Shown here piece by piece: positions 52,636 to 61,534 of a stretch of 64,000 nucleotides of DNA (its first letter is position 1; every line of letters begins with the position of its first letter). A model generated the notes under the pieces. It had not been told where the DNA came from. It did no database searches and saw nothing but the letters and a program-made list of their open reading frames with translations. This DNA comes from Fontibacterium temperatum (GTDB taxonomy: Bacteria; Pseudomonadota; Alphaproteobacteria; Pelagibacterales; Pelagibacteraceae): assembly GCA_964203055.1 (NCBI GenBank), contig CAXNKS010000001.1, forward strand, positions 1-64,000, read 5' to 3'. Position numbers and translations under genes: made by a program.

Positions 52636-53979
52636 TTAATTAATACCTAAAGATTTTAGTTTTCTATGTAAAGCACTTCTTTCCATGCCAATATAATCTG
52701 CAGTTTTTGAAACATTTCCATTGTGTCTATTGAGTTGAATTTCAAGATAATTTTTTTCAAATTTTTCTCTGGCCTCTTTTAATGGAAATTGAAATGCATC
52801 TTCATTATTATTTTCTTTAACTGATGAAATTTTTAAAGATTCTGACAAGATTTTATCTACATCCTCATCTTTGCCTGAAGCTAATATAACAACTCTTTCA
52901 ATTAAATTTCTTAATTCTCTTACATTTCCTGGCCAATCATAATCATAAAAAACTGTATTTTTTGAATTTATAAAAATTGGTTTTAAACCGTTGCTGTCTG
53001 AAATTCTTTTAACAAAATATTCAATTAAAAAAGGGATATCTTCTTTTACATCTTTCAAATAAGGGGTTTCTATTGGAATGACATTTATTCTATGAAAAAG
53101 ATCTTCTCTAAAATTGCCATGCGTAATCTCTTCTTTTAAATTTTTGCTAGTTGAACAAATGACCCTGATGTTTACGCTAATTTCATTAGCTCCATTTACT
53201 CTATGAAATTTTTGATCAGATAAAACTCTTAAAATTTTACCTTGAGTTTCTAATGGAACATCAGAAATATTATCAATTAGCAATGTTCCATTATTAGATT
53301 TTTCAAAAACTCCTGTGACAATTTTGTCATTATTTTCTGAACCAAATAATTCAAAATCAAAATGATTTGGGTCTAAAATAGCTCCATTAATTACTTTAAA
53401 TGAATTATTGGATCTTAATGAGCCTTCATGAATAAGTCTGCAAACCAATTCTTTTCCAGACCCAGCAGGTCCAGAGATTAAAATACGACTATCTGTTTTT
53501 GAAAATTTATCTATAGCATTTCTTAATTTTACTATTGTAGAAGAGTTTCCAATTAGTTCATTAGATGAATAAAGATTTTTTTTTAAAGACTTGTTTTCTT
53601 TTTTTAAAGAAGAAGTTTCAATTGCTCTATTAACAAAATTTAATAATCTATCTTTATTAAAAGGCTTTTCTAAGAATTCAAAAGCCCCAAGTTTTATTGA
53701 ATCAACTGCAATTTTAATATTTGCATGACCTGAAATCATAATAACAGGAACATCAGCATCAATTGATTTGATAAATTTTAATATGTCTATTCCGTCTCTA
53801 TTTTTTTCATCTAACAAAACATCCAATATTACTAAATCTGGTAATTTTTTTTTTATTTCCGATAATGCTTTTTCAACAGTGTCAGCTTCTCGAACAAAAA
53901 AATTATTTTCTTTTAAGATTTCATGAACTGCAAATCTTATATCTTTTTCATCGTCAATTAATAAAATTTCACTTCTCAT
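52636..53979 (-). CDS. ntrX: NtrX-like response regulator with degenerate AAA+ domain
   Basis: A 447-residue regulator with a receiver domain (about 1-120, phosphoacceptor Asp53, Lys105), an AAA+ domain (about 140-360) and a Fis-type helix-turn-helix (NVSKTADYIGMERSALHRKL). Walker A GPAGSGK is at 170-176. The sigma54 contact loop GAFTGA is missing: ELFGSENNDKIVTGVFEKS occurs where it should be, and Walker B reads LLIDN rather than LxxDE. It thus cannot be expected to activate sigma54 and probably binds DNA as a classic repressor or activator. It overlaps ntrY by one base. Confidence 0.9.
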   Translation of the reverse strand: MRSEILLIDDEKDIRFAVHEILKENNFFVREADTVEKALSEIKKKLPDLVILDVLLDEKNRDGIDILKFIKSIDADVPVIMISGHANIKIAVDSIKLGAFEFLEKPFNKDRLLNFVNRAIETSSLKKENKSLKKNLYSSNELIGNSSTIVKLRNAIDKFSKTDSRILISGPAGSGKELVCRLIHEGSLRSNNSFKVINGAILDPNHFDFELFGSENNDKIVTGVFEKSNNGTLLIDNISDVPLETQGKILRVLSDQKFHRVNGANEISVNIRVICSTSKNLKEEITHGNFREDLFHRINVIPIETPYLKDVKEDIPFLIEYFVKRISDSNGLKPIFINSKNTVFYDYDWPGNVRELRNLIERVVILASGKDEDVDKILSESLKISSVKENNNEDAFQFPLKEAREKFEKNYLEIQLNRHNGNVSKTADYIGMERSALHRKLKSLGIN

Positions 53980-55754
53980 TAATTAATCTTAATGCTTAAT
54001 TTAACTTTAGCTCCATTACTTTTTTCTATAAAATTTAAATCACCACCATGCTCATGTAATATTTTAGATACTATTGATAATCCCAGTCCTGATCCACGTT
54101 GTTTTGTTGTGGTTAAAGGAACTATTAAATCTTTTGGTGTTGTTTTAAAACCAACGCCATTGTCTTCAATTATAATATAAATAAAATCATTATTATTTTC
54201 GATCAATATATTTATTTTTCCTTGTAAATTTTTATCTAATTCTTGTTTTTCATGAATAGATTCTAATGAATTTTTAATAATATTAATCAAAACCCTAGAA
54301 ATCTGATTTAGATCGAATTTAAATACATCTTGGGTGCTACTATAAACTAAATTAAAAATTACTTTTTTTTCAGATAATTTATATAAACTTATACTATCTT
54401 CTATAAGTTTTTTTAAATTATTAGATTTTTTAACGGGATTTGGCATTCTTGCAAAATCTGAGAACTCATTTGCTAACTTTCCTATATCCTCAACTTGCCT
54501 AGATATTATATTTAAATAATTTTCAAAGTCAGCCTTATCAATATTAATTTGCTTTGAATACCTATCTTTAATTCTCTCCAATGAGAGTGTAATTGGTGTT
54601 AAAGGATTCTTAATTTCATGCGCAAGTTTTTTTGCTACCATTTCCCATGCCTGATATCTTTCTGATAAAGCAATTTTATTTTTTTGCGCCTGTATTTCTT
54701 GAGTCATTATATTAAATGTTTGATATAATTTTTTAAAATCATCGTCTTCTTCTTCATATTTTAATTTAACTTCTAAATTTCCAACAGAAACTTCTTTTGC
54801 GGCAAAAATTAATTTAATAATTGGTCTTGAAATTTTATTAGCTATATTAATTGCATACATACTTGATAACAAAATTAGCGAGCTAACTATTACGATATAA
54901 ACAGCAGCGAAAGTAATTTGGAGACCAAGGCTGTTTGATTTTAATTTATAGTAGAATGTAGAGGCTTCTCCAGTATTTTTTAAAAAATTAACAGTCTCAG
55001 GATCAACATATCTAATTGTATATAAAAAAATATTCTCATTACTGCTTAATTTTACTAAAGCATTTGTTTGATTCTTATTTGCATCAGAGATTAATATAGT
55101 TTGTCCATTTTGAGCCATATCAATAAAAGTTTTTAACGGTGCAATAAAATTATTCTTATTACTGAAGGATGTTGAAAACAAAAGAAGACCATCTTTATTT
55201 ATTAAATAAGATTCTTCAATTTTTCTAAATCTTGATTGTTGATCAAAATAATTTTGGAATAATGTTTTGTTTTCAGAATATAGATTAAAATTACGATTTA
55301 AATCATTAGCCATTGCTAAAATTTCACCTTTTATAGAGCTCTGATTTTCCTCAAGATAATTTCTAGCAACTTCAACAGAGTTATTTACAACATCATTAAC
55401 TTTTTTATCAAACCACTTTTCAATACCAAGGTTAAAAAGCATTAAAGAAAAGACAGCTACAAAAATTGATGGTGCGGCTGTTACAAAAATAAAATATTTT
55501 ATAAAATTTAAATTTGTACTCAATCCTGCGATTGCTTTAGACTTATAAAAAAAAACTATGAGTTTTCTAATAATCAAGAAAAGCAATAAACATATGATGG
55601 ATATGTTTATTATTAATAGAACCTGAATATTATTTTCATTTAACTGAATAAAACTTGTGCCGGAAAAAGTATAAAGGGTAAAAATTCCAAAAATGATTGA
55701 AAGAAAAGTACTAATGTATAAAAGTAAATTTGAACTTAATATTTTTTTAATCAT
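53979..55754 (-). CDS. ntrY: NtrY-like membrane histidine kinase
   Basis: Sensor kinase, 591 residues, with several N-terminal membrane helices (about 1-105), a periplasmic loop region, another helix near 285-305, HAMP (about 300-360), a HisKA His in KLAHEIKNPLTPI and a HATPase with GSGLGLSIVSKILHEHGG. The PAS domain that usually lies between HAMP and HisKA in NtrY is absent, which explains the shorter length. It partners NtrX. Its start is only 6 bp from the divergent ispDF start. Confidence 0.92.
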   Translation of the reverse strand: MIKKILSSNLLLYISTFLSIIFGIFTLYTFSGTSFIQLNENNIQVLLIINISIICLLLFLIIRKLIVFFYKSKAIAGLSTNLNFIKYFIFVTAAPSIFVAVFSLMLFNLGIEKWFDKKVNDVVNNSVEVARNYLEENQSSIKGEILAMANDLNRNFNLYSENKTLFQNYFDQQSRFRKIEESYLINKDGLLLFSTSFSNKNNFIAPLKTFIDMAQNGQTILISDANKNQTNALVKLSSNENIFLYTIRYVDPETVNFLKNTGEASTFYYKLKSNSLGLQITFAAVYIVIVSSLILLSSMYAINIANKISRPIIKLIFAAKEVSVGNLEVKLKYEEEDDDFKKLYQTFNIMTQEIQAQKNKIALSERYQAWEMVAKKLAHEIKNPLTPITLSLERIKDRYSKQINIDKADFENYLNIISRQVEDIGKLANEFSDFARMPNPVKKSNNLKKLIEDSISLYKLSEKKVIFNLVYSSTQDVFKFDLNQISRVLINIIKNSLESIHEKQELDKNLQGKINILIENNNDFIYIIIEDNGVGFKTTPKDLIVPLTTTKQRGSGLGLSIVSKILHEHGGDLNFIEKSNGAKVKLSIKIN

Positions 55755-55760
55755 TTTTTT

Positions 55761-56867
55761 ATGAGTTACTGCGCTATAATTCTAGCTGCTGGCAAAGGTC
55801 ATAGATATTCAAAAACTATACCAAAGCAATATACAGTATTTGATAATGAATTAATAATAAATTACTCTATTAAAATACTTTCTGAAATAAACTCAATAAA
55901 AAAGATAATTTTAGTAATTAACAAGCCTCAGTTTATAAAATTTAAAGATCAGGTTTATAAAAATAAAAAAGTTAAAATAATTCAGGGTGGCAAGGAAAGG
56001 AAAGATTCGGTATTTCTTGCTCTTTCAAAATTAAAAAGATCTAATTGTAATAAAGTTTTAATACATGATGCTGCAAGACCATTTTTAAAAAAGAAATTAG
56101 TAAACAAAATTATTAAGTTTTCTAAAAAAAATGAAGCTGTAATTCCTTATATAACAAATACTGATACAATAGTTTTTAAAGATAAAATTCTAGATAGAAA
56201 AAAAGTTTTTTCGATTCAAACTCCACAATGTTTTTCTTTTAAAAAAATATTTTCTTTACATAAAGAATATAAAGGCAAAAAATTTACTGATGAATCTTCT
56301 TTATTTTTTTATAAAAACTTAACTGTTAAAAAAATACTAGGCGACATTAATAATGTTAAAATTACTCTTAAGAATGACTTAATTAACAATAAAAAAATTT
56401 CATATGGGATTGGCTATGATATTCATAAATTGGAAAAAAATTATAAATTATACTTAGGGGGAATAAATATTCCTTATTCAATGGGTACAGTTGGTCATTC
56501 TGATGGCGATCCTGTAATTCATGCCTTAGTAGATTCTCTCTTAGGGTCTAAAAAATTAGGTGATATAGGAACTCTTTTTCCAAATAATAAAAAATTTAAA
56601 AATAAAAGATCAACATTTTTTTTGAAAAAAATCATTAATCTTCTTGAAACTAAAAATATTAAAATTAATAATATTGATATTAACATTATTGCTCAACAAC
56701 CAAATCTTAAAAAATATAAAAAAATTATATCTAATAATCTTTCTAAAATTTGTAACATTAGTGAAAAACAAATAAGCGTTAAAGGTAAGACAACTGATAG
56801 ACTTGGGAATATTGGAAAAAATAAAGCAATTGCATGCGAGGTAATAACATCTGTATCAAATAATTAA
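55761..56867 (+). CDS. ispDF: bifunctional IspD/IspF (MEP isoprenoid pathway)
   Basis: A fusion of 4-diphosphocytidyl-2C-methyl-erythritol synthase and 2C-methyl-erythritol 2,4-cyclodiphosphate synthase. IspD (about 1-210): YCAIILAAGKGHRYSKTIPK and LIHDAARPF. IspF (about 212-368): GIGYDIHKLE, GHSDGDPVIHALVDSLLG, GDIGTLFP and KGKTTDRLGNIGKNKAI. The fusion is typical of alphaproteobacteria. pgpA begins essentially at its stop codon. Confidence 0.96.
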   Translation: MSYCAIILAAGKGHRYSKTIPKQYTVFDNELIINYSIKILSEINSIKKIILVINKPQFIKFKDQVYKNKKVKIIQGGKERKDSVFLALSKLKRSNCNKVLIHDAARPFLKKKLVNKIIKFSKKNEAVIPYITNTDTIVFKDKILDRKKVFSIQTPQCFSFKKIFSLHKEYKGKKFTDESSLFFYKNLTVKKILGDINNVKITLKNDLINNKKISYGIGYDIHKLEKNYKLYLGGINIPYSMGTVGHSDGDPVIHALVDSLLGSKKLGDIGTLFPNNKKFKNKRSTFFLKKIINLLETKNIKINNIDINIIAQQPNLKKYKKIISNNLSKICNISEKQISVKGKTTDRLGNIGKNKAIACEVITSVSNN

Positions 56868-56889
56868 TTTTAACAAAAAAATTTTTACT

Positions 56890-57303
56890 TTGTTTGGAAT
56901 TGGTTTTTTACCTATTCCAGGAACAATGGCATCGCTTATTACTGTAATTATTTATTATATATTTTATAATTATCTTAATATTATTTTTTTTATAATTTTT
57001 CTTATTCTTGTTTTATTTTATTCATTCTACTTTTTAAATAAAACAATAAAAAAATCTTTTCCGTCATCTGATCCAAAAGAAATTGTAATTGATGAATTTA
57101 TCGGACAATCAATACCCCTACTTATATGTGAAAATAATTTTTTTTTGATAATACTATCTTTTTTATTATTTAGACTTTTTGATATCACCAAACCATGGCC
57201 AGCAAGTTATTTTGACTTAAAAATAAAAAATGCAACTGGAGTAATAATGGATGATGTCATCGCTGGTATATATACATTTTTAATCATTTATTTATGCATA
57301 TAA
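56890..57303 (+). CDS. pgpA: phosphatidylglycerophosphatase A
   Basis: Dephosphorylates phosphatidylglycerol phosphate to phosphatidylglycerol at the inner membrane. FGIGFLPIPGTMASLITVI, SSDPKEIVIDEFIGQSIPL and RLFDITKPWPASYFD, then GVIMDDVIAGIYTFL are family blocks with the conserved acidic residues. The listed start is TTG 56890, but family members have about ten more residues before the FGxGFLP block and the open frame continues upstream (NFNKKIFT) to ATT 56863 or ATA 56860, so a rare start within or at the ispDF end is likely. Three or four membrane helices. Confidence 0.85.
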   Translation: MFGIGFLPIPGTMASLITVIIYYIFYNYLNIIFFIIFLILVLFYSFYFLNKTIKKSFPSSDPKEIVIDEFIGQSIPLLICENNFFLIILSFLLFRLFDITKPWPASYFDLKIKNATGVIMDDVIAGIYTFLIIYLCI

Positions 57304-57782
57304 ATAAGAAAATAAAAAACTTAACAACAATTCTAAAAAAAAAGAAAATTAAAATCTCAGTAGCAGAATCCTGCACGGGCGGGTTAATTAGTTATAACTT
57401 AACTAAAATTCCTGGGGCATCAAAATATTTTGAGATGGGAACCGTTTCTTATTCAAATAAATCAAAGATCGACTTTCTAAAAGTAAAACGAAAAACCCTA
57501 ATAAAGTATGGAGCGGTAAGTGCAGAAACCTGTAAGGAGATGTGTAAAAATTTACTTAAAAGTTCCAAAACAAATATTGCAATATCTGTAACAGGCATAG
57601 CTGGACCAGATGGTGGTACTAAAAAAAAACCTATAGGACTTGTTTATATTGGCATCTGTAGTAAAAAAAAAATAGAAATAATAAAGTTTAATTTTAATAA
57701 AAAATTAACAAGAGCAATTATCCAAAATAAAATTTTGATAGAAACTGTTAAATTAATGAAAAACCATATTAAAATTTTATAG
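57294..57782 (+). CDS. pncC: CinA C-terminal domain protein (nicotinamide-nucleotide amidase-like)
   Basis: A 162-residue stand-alone CinA_C domain. The block SVAESCTGGLISYNLTKIPG (about 23-42) and YSNKSKIDFL, SAETCKEMC and VTGIAGPDGGTKKKPIGLVY mark it. Such proteins deamidate NMN to NaMN. It overlaps pgpA by 10 bases and runs 14 bases into the convergent ratA gene. Confidence 0.92.
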   Translation: MHINKKIKNLTTILKKKKIKISVAESCTGGLISYNLTKIPGASKYFEMGTVSYSNKSKIDFLKVKRKTLIKYGAVSAETCKEMCKNLLKSSKTNIAISVTGIAGPDGGTKKKPIGLVYIGICSKKKIEIIKFNFNKKLTRAIIQNKILIETVKLMKNHIKIL

Positions 57783-58218
57783 TCTCTTTTGCTCTCTGTT
57801 CAAAAGAATTTAAAATTTTTTCAAAACCATAATTAAAAAACTTATTGAATAAAATATTAACAATAGGATTTTTCAATTCAATATCTATAAAAAAAATTAC
57901 ATTACATGACTTTTTGTCAACTTCTTCAAATTCCCAAATATTTAATAGTTTTTTAATATTTCCATTTATAGATGTTACTTCAATTTTTGAATTTTGATTA
58001 TTATAAATAACTTCGCTTGTGTAAATTTCTCTAAAAGACTTAAAACCTATCTCCAAATCCGCTATAATTTTTAAGTCTTTTTTTTTTTTATTAATTGTTA
58101 AAATTTTTGAATTAATGCACCAAGGTAAAAAAAATTTATAATCATCAATTTTTAAAACTAATTCTATAAGATCTTTTTTAGAATAATTAAATTTTTTTAT
58201 AATTTTTTTAACTGGCAA
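57769..58218 (-). CDS. ratA: RatA/Coq10-type START-domain protein
   Basis: A 149-residue polyketide-cyclase/START protein that resembles Coq10, which handles ubiquinone in the respiratory membrane, and E. coli RatA. Markers are FNYSKKDLIELVLKIDDYKF, FLPWCINSKIL, ADLEIGFKSFREIYTSEV and WEFEEVDKKSC. It follows lipA as in many alphaproteobacteria. A start at 58218 fits, one base from the lipA stop. Confidence 0.85.
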   Translation of the reverse strand: MPVKKIIKKFNYSKKDLIELVLKIDDYKFFLPWCINSKILTINKKKKDLKIIADLEIGFKSFREIYTSEVIYNNQNSKIEVTSINGNIKKLLNIWEFEEVDKKSCNVIFFIDIELKNPIVNILFNKFFNYGFEKILNSFEQRAKETIKF

Positions 58219-58219
58219 T

Positions 58220-59143
58220 TTAAATTAGCTTGTTAATTCTTTTTTTTTTCAAAATATCAAAATCTTCTGACGCATGATAAGAGGATCTTGTTAATGGACT
58301 TGAGGAAACTAATAGAAATCCTTTTCCTTCTGCGATTAATTTATAACTTTCAAACTCCTCTGGTGTTATAAAATTTTTTATCGGATAATGTTTTGTGCTC
58401 GGTTGCAAATACTGACCAATAGTCAAAAAATCTACCCCTGCTATTCTTAAATCATCCATAACCTGCATGATCTCTTCTTTAGTTTCGCCTAACCCTACCA
58501 TTAGACCTGATTTAGTAAAAATTGTGGAATCATAATCTTTAACTTTCTTCAATAAATCTAAAGATTGAAAATAACGAGAACCAGGTCTTACTTTTAAATA
58601 AAGTCGAGGGATAGTTTCCAAATTATGATTAAAAACATCAGGCTTTGCATCTGCAACAATTTTATAAACGTCGCCTTTTCTTAAAAAATCTGGTGTTAAA
58701 ACTTCAATTGTTGTTTTATTGTTATATTGCTTAATTTCGGAAATAACGTTTGCGAAATGTTTTGCACCGCCATCTTCTAAATCATCTCTATCAACTGATG
58801 TTATAACTACATGTAATAAATTTAAATCCTTGACGCTTTGTGCAATTTTTTTAGGCTCTTGAAGATCTAGTCCTAGAGGAATGCCAGTTTTAACATTGCA
58901 AAAAGCACAGGCTCTAGTGCAGGTATCCCCCATAATCATAAATGTTGCATGTTTTTTACTCCAACATTCATTAATATTAGGACAGGAAGCTTCTTCACAA
59001 ACTGTAAAAAGATTATTTTTTTTAAGAATATTTTTAGTCTCTGCATATTCTTGAGAGTAACTAGCTTTTACTCTAATCCACGCTGGTTTTTTTTGAATTG
59101 GACTATCAATATTATTAACTTTTTCAGGATGTCTAGCTGTCAT
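58220..59143 (-). CDS. lipA: lipoyl synthase
   Basis: Radical SAM enzyme that inserts sulfur into octanoylated lipoyl domains. The auxiliary cluster ligands lie in CEEASCPNINEC and the radical SAM cluster in CTRACAFCNVKTG; the terminal RSSYHASED is diagnostic. Length of 307 is typical. It overlaps ftsB by ATGA (59140-59143). In many alphaproteobacteria pdh genes intervene between ftsB and lipA; here there are none. Confidence 0.96.
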   Translation of the reverse strand: MTARHPEKVNNIDSPIQKKPAWIRVKASYSQEYAETKNILKKNNLFTVCEEASCPNINECWSKKHATFMIMGDTCTRACAFCNVKTGIPLGLDLQEPKKIAQSVKDLNLLHVVITSVDRDDLEDGGAKHFANVISEIKQYNNKTTIEVLTPDFLRKGDVYKIVADAKPDVFNHNLETIPRLYLKVRPGSRYFQSLDLLKKVKDYDSTIFTKSGLMVGLGETKEEIMQVMDDLRIAGVDFLTIGQYLQPSTKHYPIKNFITPEEFESYKLIAEGKGFLLVSSSPLTRSSYHASEDFDILKKKRINKLI

Positions 59144-59445
59144 TTTTGATTAATAATATAAATCTTTTCACCTTTTTTTCCTAACACAAAGTAATCTCTA
59201 TATATTTCATCTAAGTAATCTTTATTTATATTCACAGATAAAAAATCATTTTTTTTAGTTAAAAAATTAATTTCTTTTTTAATTTCTAAATTTTTTTCTT
59301 GAAACTCTTTTAATAATATTTTCTTTTTAAAGTATTCAATAAGACCCCTATCGCCACCAAAGAAATTAAAAACAATATATAAAATTATTAAAATCATTAT
59401 AAAAAAAAATTTTCTTTCAGAAATCGAGTTAACTAAATTACTCAT
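59140..59445 (-). CDS. ftsB: septum formation initiator FtsB/DivIC-like
   Basis: A 101-residue divisome protein with a single membrane helix (about 12-31, KFFFIMILIILYIVFNFFGG) and a coiled coil (EFQEKNLEIKKEINFLTKKN), then the LDEIYRDYFVLGKKGEKIY conserved tail. It overlaps eno by 4 bases, the usual alphaproteobacterial eno-ftsB arrangement. Confidence 0.9.
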   Translation of the reverse strand: MSNLVNSISERKFFFIMILIILYIVFNFFGGDRGLIEYFKKKILLKEFQEKNLEIKKEINFLTKKNDFLSVNINKDYLDEIYRDYFVLGKKGEKIYIINQK

Positions 59446-60704
59446 TTTAATTTTGACATTTCAGATTTTTTTCCTATCTCCTCTTCTATTCTTAATAGTC
59501 TATTATATTTTGCAACTCTTTCTGATCTTGCTAATGATCCCGTTTTAATTTGTGAGGATTCGGTTGCTACCGCTAAATCAGCAATAAAAGTATCCTCACT
59601 ATCACCAGATCTGTGAGAAATAATTGTATTAAAATTATTTTTTTTAGCAAAAGTTATAACTTCTAAAGTTTCTGTAACTGTGCCAATTTGGTTCGGTTTA
59701 ATTAAAATTGCATTGGCAGTTAATTCCTTAACCCCTTTTTTTAAACGAATTAAATTAGTTACAAACAAATCATCACCAACAATTTGAATTTTTTTTCCTA
59801 ACTCTTTAGTCAATTTTTTCCAAGTATTCCAATCATCTTCAAAAACTGGATCTTCTATAGAAACAATTGGAAATTTATTACATAATTTTTTATAATAATT
59901 AATCAACTCCTCTGAATTTACAGCTTTTTTATCTTCTTTGATTTTATATTTTCCTAAACTATAAAGTTCGTTTGCAGCAACATCTAAGCAGATATTAATA
60001 TCTCTGCCTATTTTTAAACCGGATTTTTTAACTGCTTTAATTATGTATTCTATTGCTTTTTCATCGCTATCAAATGATGGGGCAAAGCCACCTTCATCAC
60101 CAAGATTAGTATTAAATTTTTTTAATTTTAATTCCTCTTTTAAATTTTGAATAACTAAAAAAGACATTCTTAAACAGTCTTTAAAAGATTTTGCGCCATC
60201 AGGTCTAATCATAAATTCTTGTATTTGAAGAGAATTATTTGCATGAGCTCCTCCGTTAATTATATTTAACATTGGAAATGGTAATTTGTTTTTATTGTTA
60301 CCCCCTAAATACTTATATAATGGGATATTATTATATGCTGCGGCTGCTTTAGCATTGGCGATCGAGACTGCCAAAATAGCATTAGCTCCTAATCTTTTTT
60401 TACTTTCAGTGCCATCAAGTTTAATTAAAAGATTATCTATTTTTTTTTGATCCAAAACGGATAAGCCTGTAATTGTTTTATTAATTTCTAAATTAATATT
60501 GTTTACGGCGTCTAAGACACCTTTTTTTAAATACTCTTTACTTTTGTCTCTAAGTTCATGAGCTTCGTAAGATCCAGTGGAAGCTCCTGAAGGAACTATT
60601 GATTGGCCTATAGAGCCATCAGCTAATATCACTTCTGCTTCTACTGTTGGAAAACCTCTGCTGTCAAATACCTGTCTTGCTTTAACATTTTTAATAACTG
60701 ACAT
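59442..60704 (-). CDS. eno: enolase
   Basis: Interconverts 2-phosphoglycerate and phosphoenolpyruvate. ARQVFDSRGFPTVEAEV and GASTGSYEAHELRD at the N-terminus, catalytic NLGDEGGFAPSF, SIEDPVFEDDW and the C-terminal ISHRSGDSEDTFIADLAVAT with TGSLARSERVAKYNRLLRIE. Length of 420 is typical. kdsA lies 2 bp upstream; PEP from eno also serves KdsA. Confidence 0.97.
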   Translation of the reverse strand: MSVIKNVKARQVFDSRGFPTVEAEVILADGSIGQSIVPSGASTGSYEAHELRDKSKEYLKKGVLDAVNNINLEINKTITGLSVLDQKKIDNLLIKLDGTESKKRLGANAILAVSIANAKAAAAYNNIPLYKYLGGNNKNKLPFPMLNIINGGAHANNSLQIQEFMIRPDGAKSFKDCLRMSFLVIQNLKEELKLKKFNTNLGDEGGFAPSFDSDEKAIEYIIKAVKKSGLKIGRDINICLDVAANELYSLGKYKIKEDKKAVNSEELINYYKKLCNKFPIVSIEDPVFEDDWNTWKKLTKELGKKIQIVGDDLFVTNLIRLKKGVKELTANAILIKPNQIGTVTETLEVITFAKKNNFNTIISHRSGDSEDTFIADLAVATESSQIKTGSLARSERVAKYNRLLRIEEEIGKKSEMSKLK

Positions 60705-60706
60705 TA

Positions 60707-61534
60707 TTATTTTGACTTAATTAATTTATCTATTCCTATTAAATCTTTAAGTAAATTCTCTAAACTTCCAAGAGCTATCATATTTGCTCCATCAGATGGG
60801 GCTTTGTCAGGATTGTCATGTGTTTCTAAAAAAATTGTAGAGACCCCAACAGCAACAGCAGCTCTTGATAATGAACTAACAAATTGTCTTTCACCACCAC
60901 TGCTATCTCCTTTACCACCAGGCTGTTGTACAGAATGAGTGGCGTCATAAACTACTGGATAACCAAAATCAGCTAAAATTGATAATGAACGCATATCAGA
61001 TACTAAAGTGTTGTATCCAAAGCTAACTCCTCTTTCTGTAATTAATATTTTATCATTTCCACTCTCTTCTATTTTTTTAATAACATTCTTCATGTCCCAA
61101 GGAGCTAGGAATTGACCTTTTTTTACATTAACTACTTTATTTGTTTTGGCGGCGGCGACCAATAAGTCTGTTTGCCTACATAAAAAAGCTGGTATTTGAA
61201 TAACATCAACAACTTCGGAAACTATTTTACATTGTTCTTCATTGTGAACATCAGTCAAGATAGGAATATCTAAATCTTTTGAAATGTAATCAAATATGGA
61301 TAAAGATTTATCAAGTCCTATCCCTCTTTTAGATTTTAAACTTGTTCTATTAGCTTTATCGAAAGAACTTTTAAAAATAAATCCAATCTTTAACCTACTT
61401 GTTATTTCTTTAATTTTTGAAGCAATCATATGACAATGATCTTTGCTTTCAATTTGGCAAGGGCCTGCAATTAAAGTTAAAGGAAGATCATTTCCTAAAC
61501 TTAATTTTTTTATTTTAATAATTCTATTTTTCAT
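60707..61534 (-). CDS. kdsA: 3-deoxy-8-phosphooctulonate synthase
   Basis: Condenses arabinose-5-phosphate with PEP to make KDO-8-phosphate for lipopolysaccharide. TLIAGPCQIESKDHCHMIAS, FKSSFDKANRTSLKSKRGIG, LTDVHNEEQC, DATHSVQQPGG and FLETHDNPDKAPSDGANMI match the family. Length of 275 is typical. It overlaps pyrG by 4 bases. KDO synthesis implies an LPS inner core. Confidence 0.96.
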   Translation of the reverse strand: MKNRIIKIKKLSLGNDLPLTLIAGPCQIESKDHCHMIASKIKEITSRLKIGFIFKSSFDKANRTSLKSKRGIGLDKSLSIFDYISKDLDIPILTDVHNEEQCKIVSEVVDVIQIPAFLCRQTDLLVAAAKTNKVVNVKKGQFLAPWDMKNVIKKIEESGNDKILITERGVSFGYNTLVSDMRSLSILADFGYPVVYDATHSVQQPGGKGDSSGGERQFVSSLSRAAVAVGVSTIFLETHDNPDKAPSDGANMIALGSLENLLKDLIGIDKLIKSK

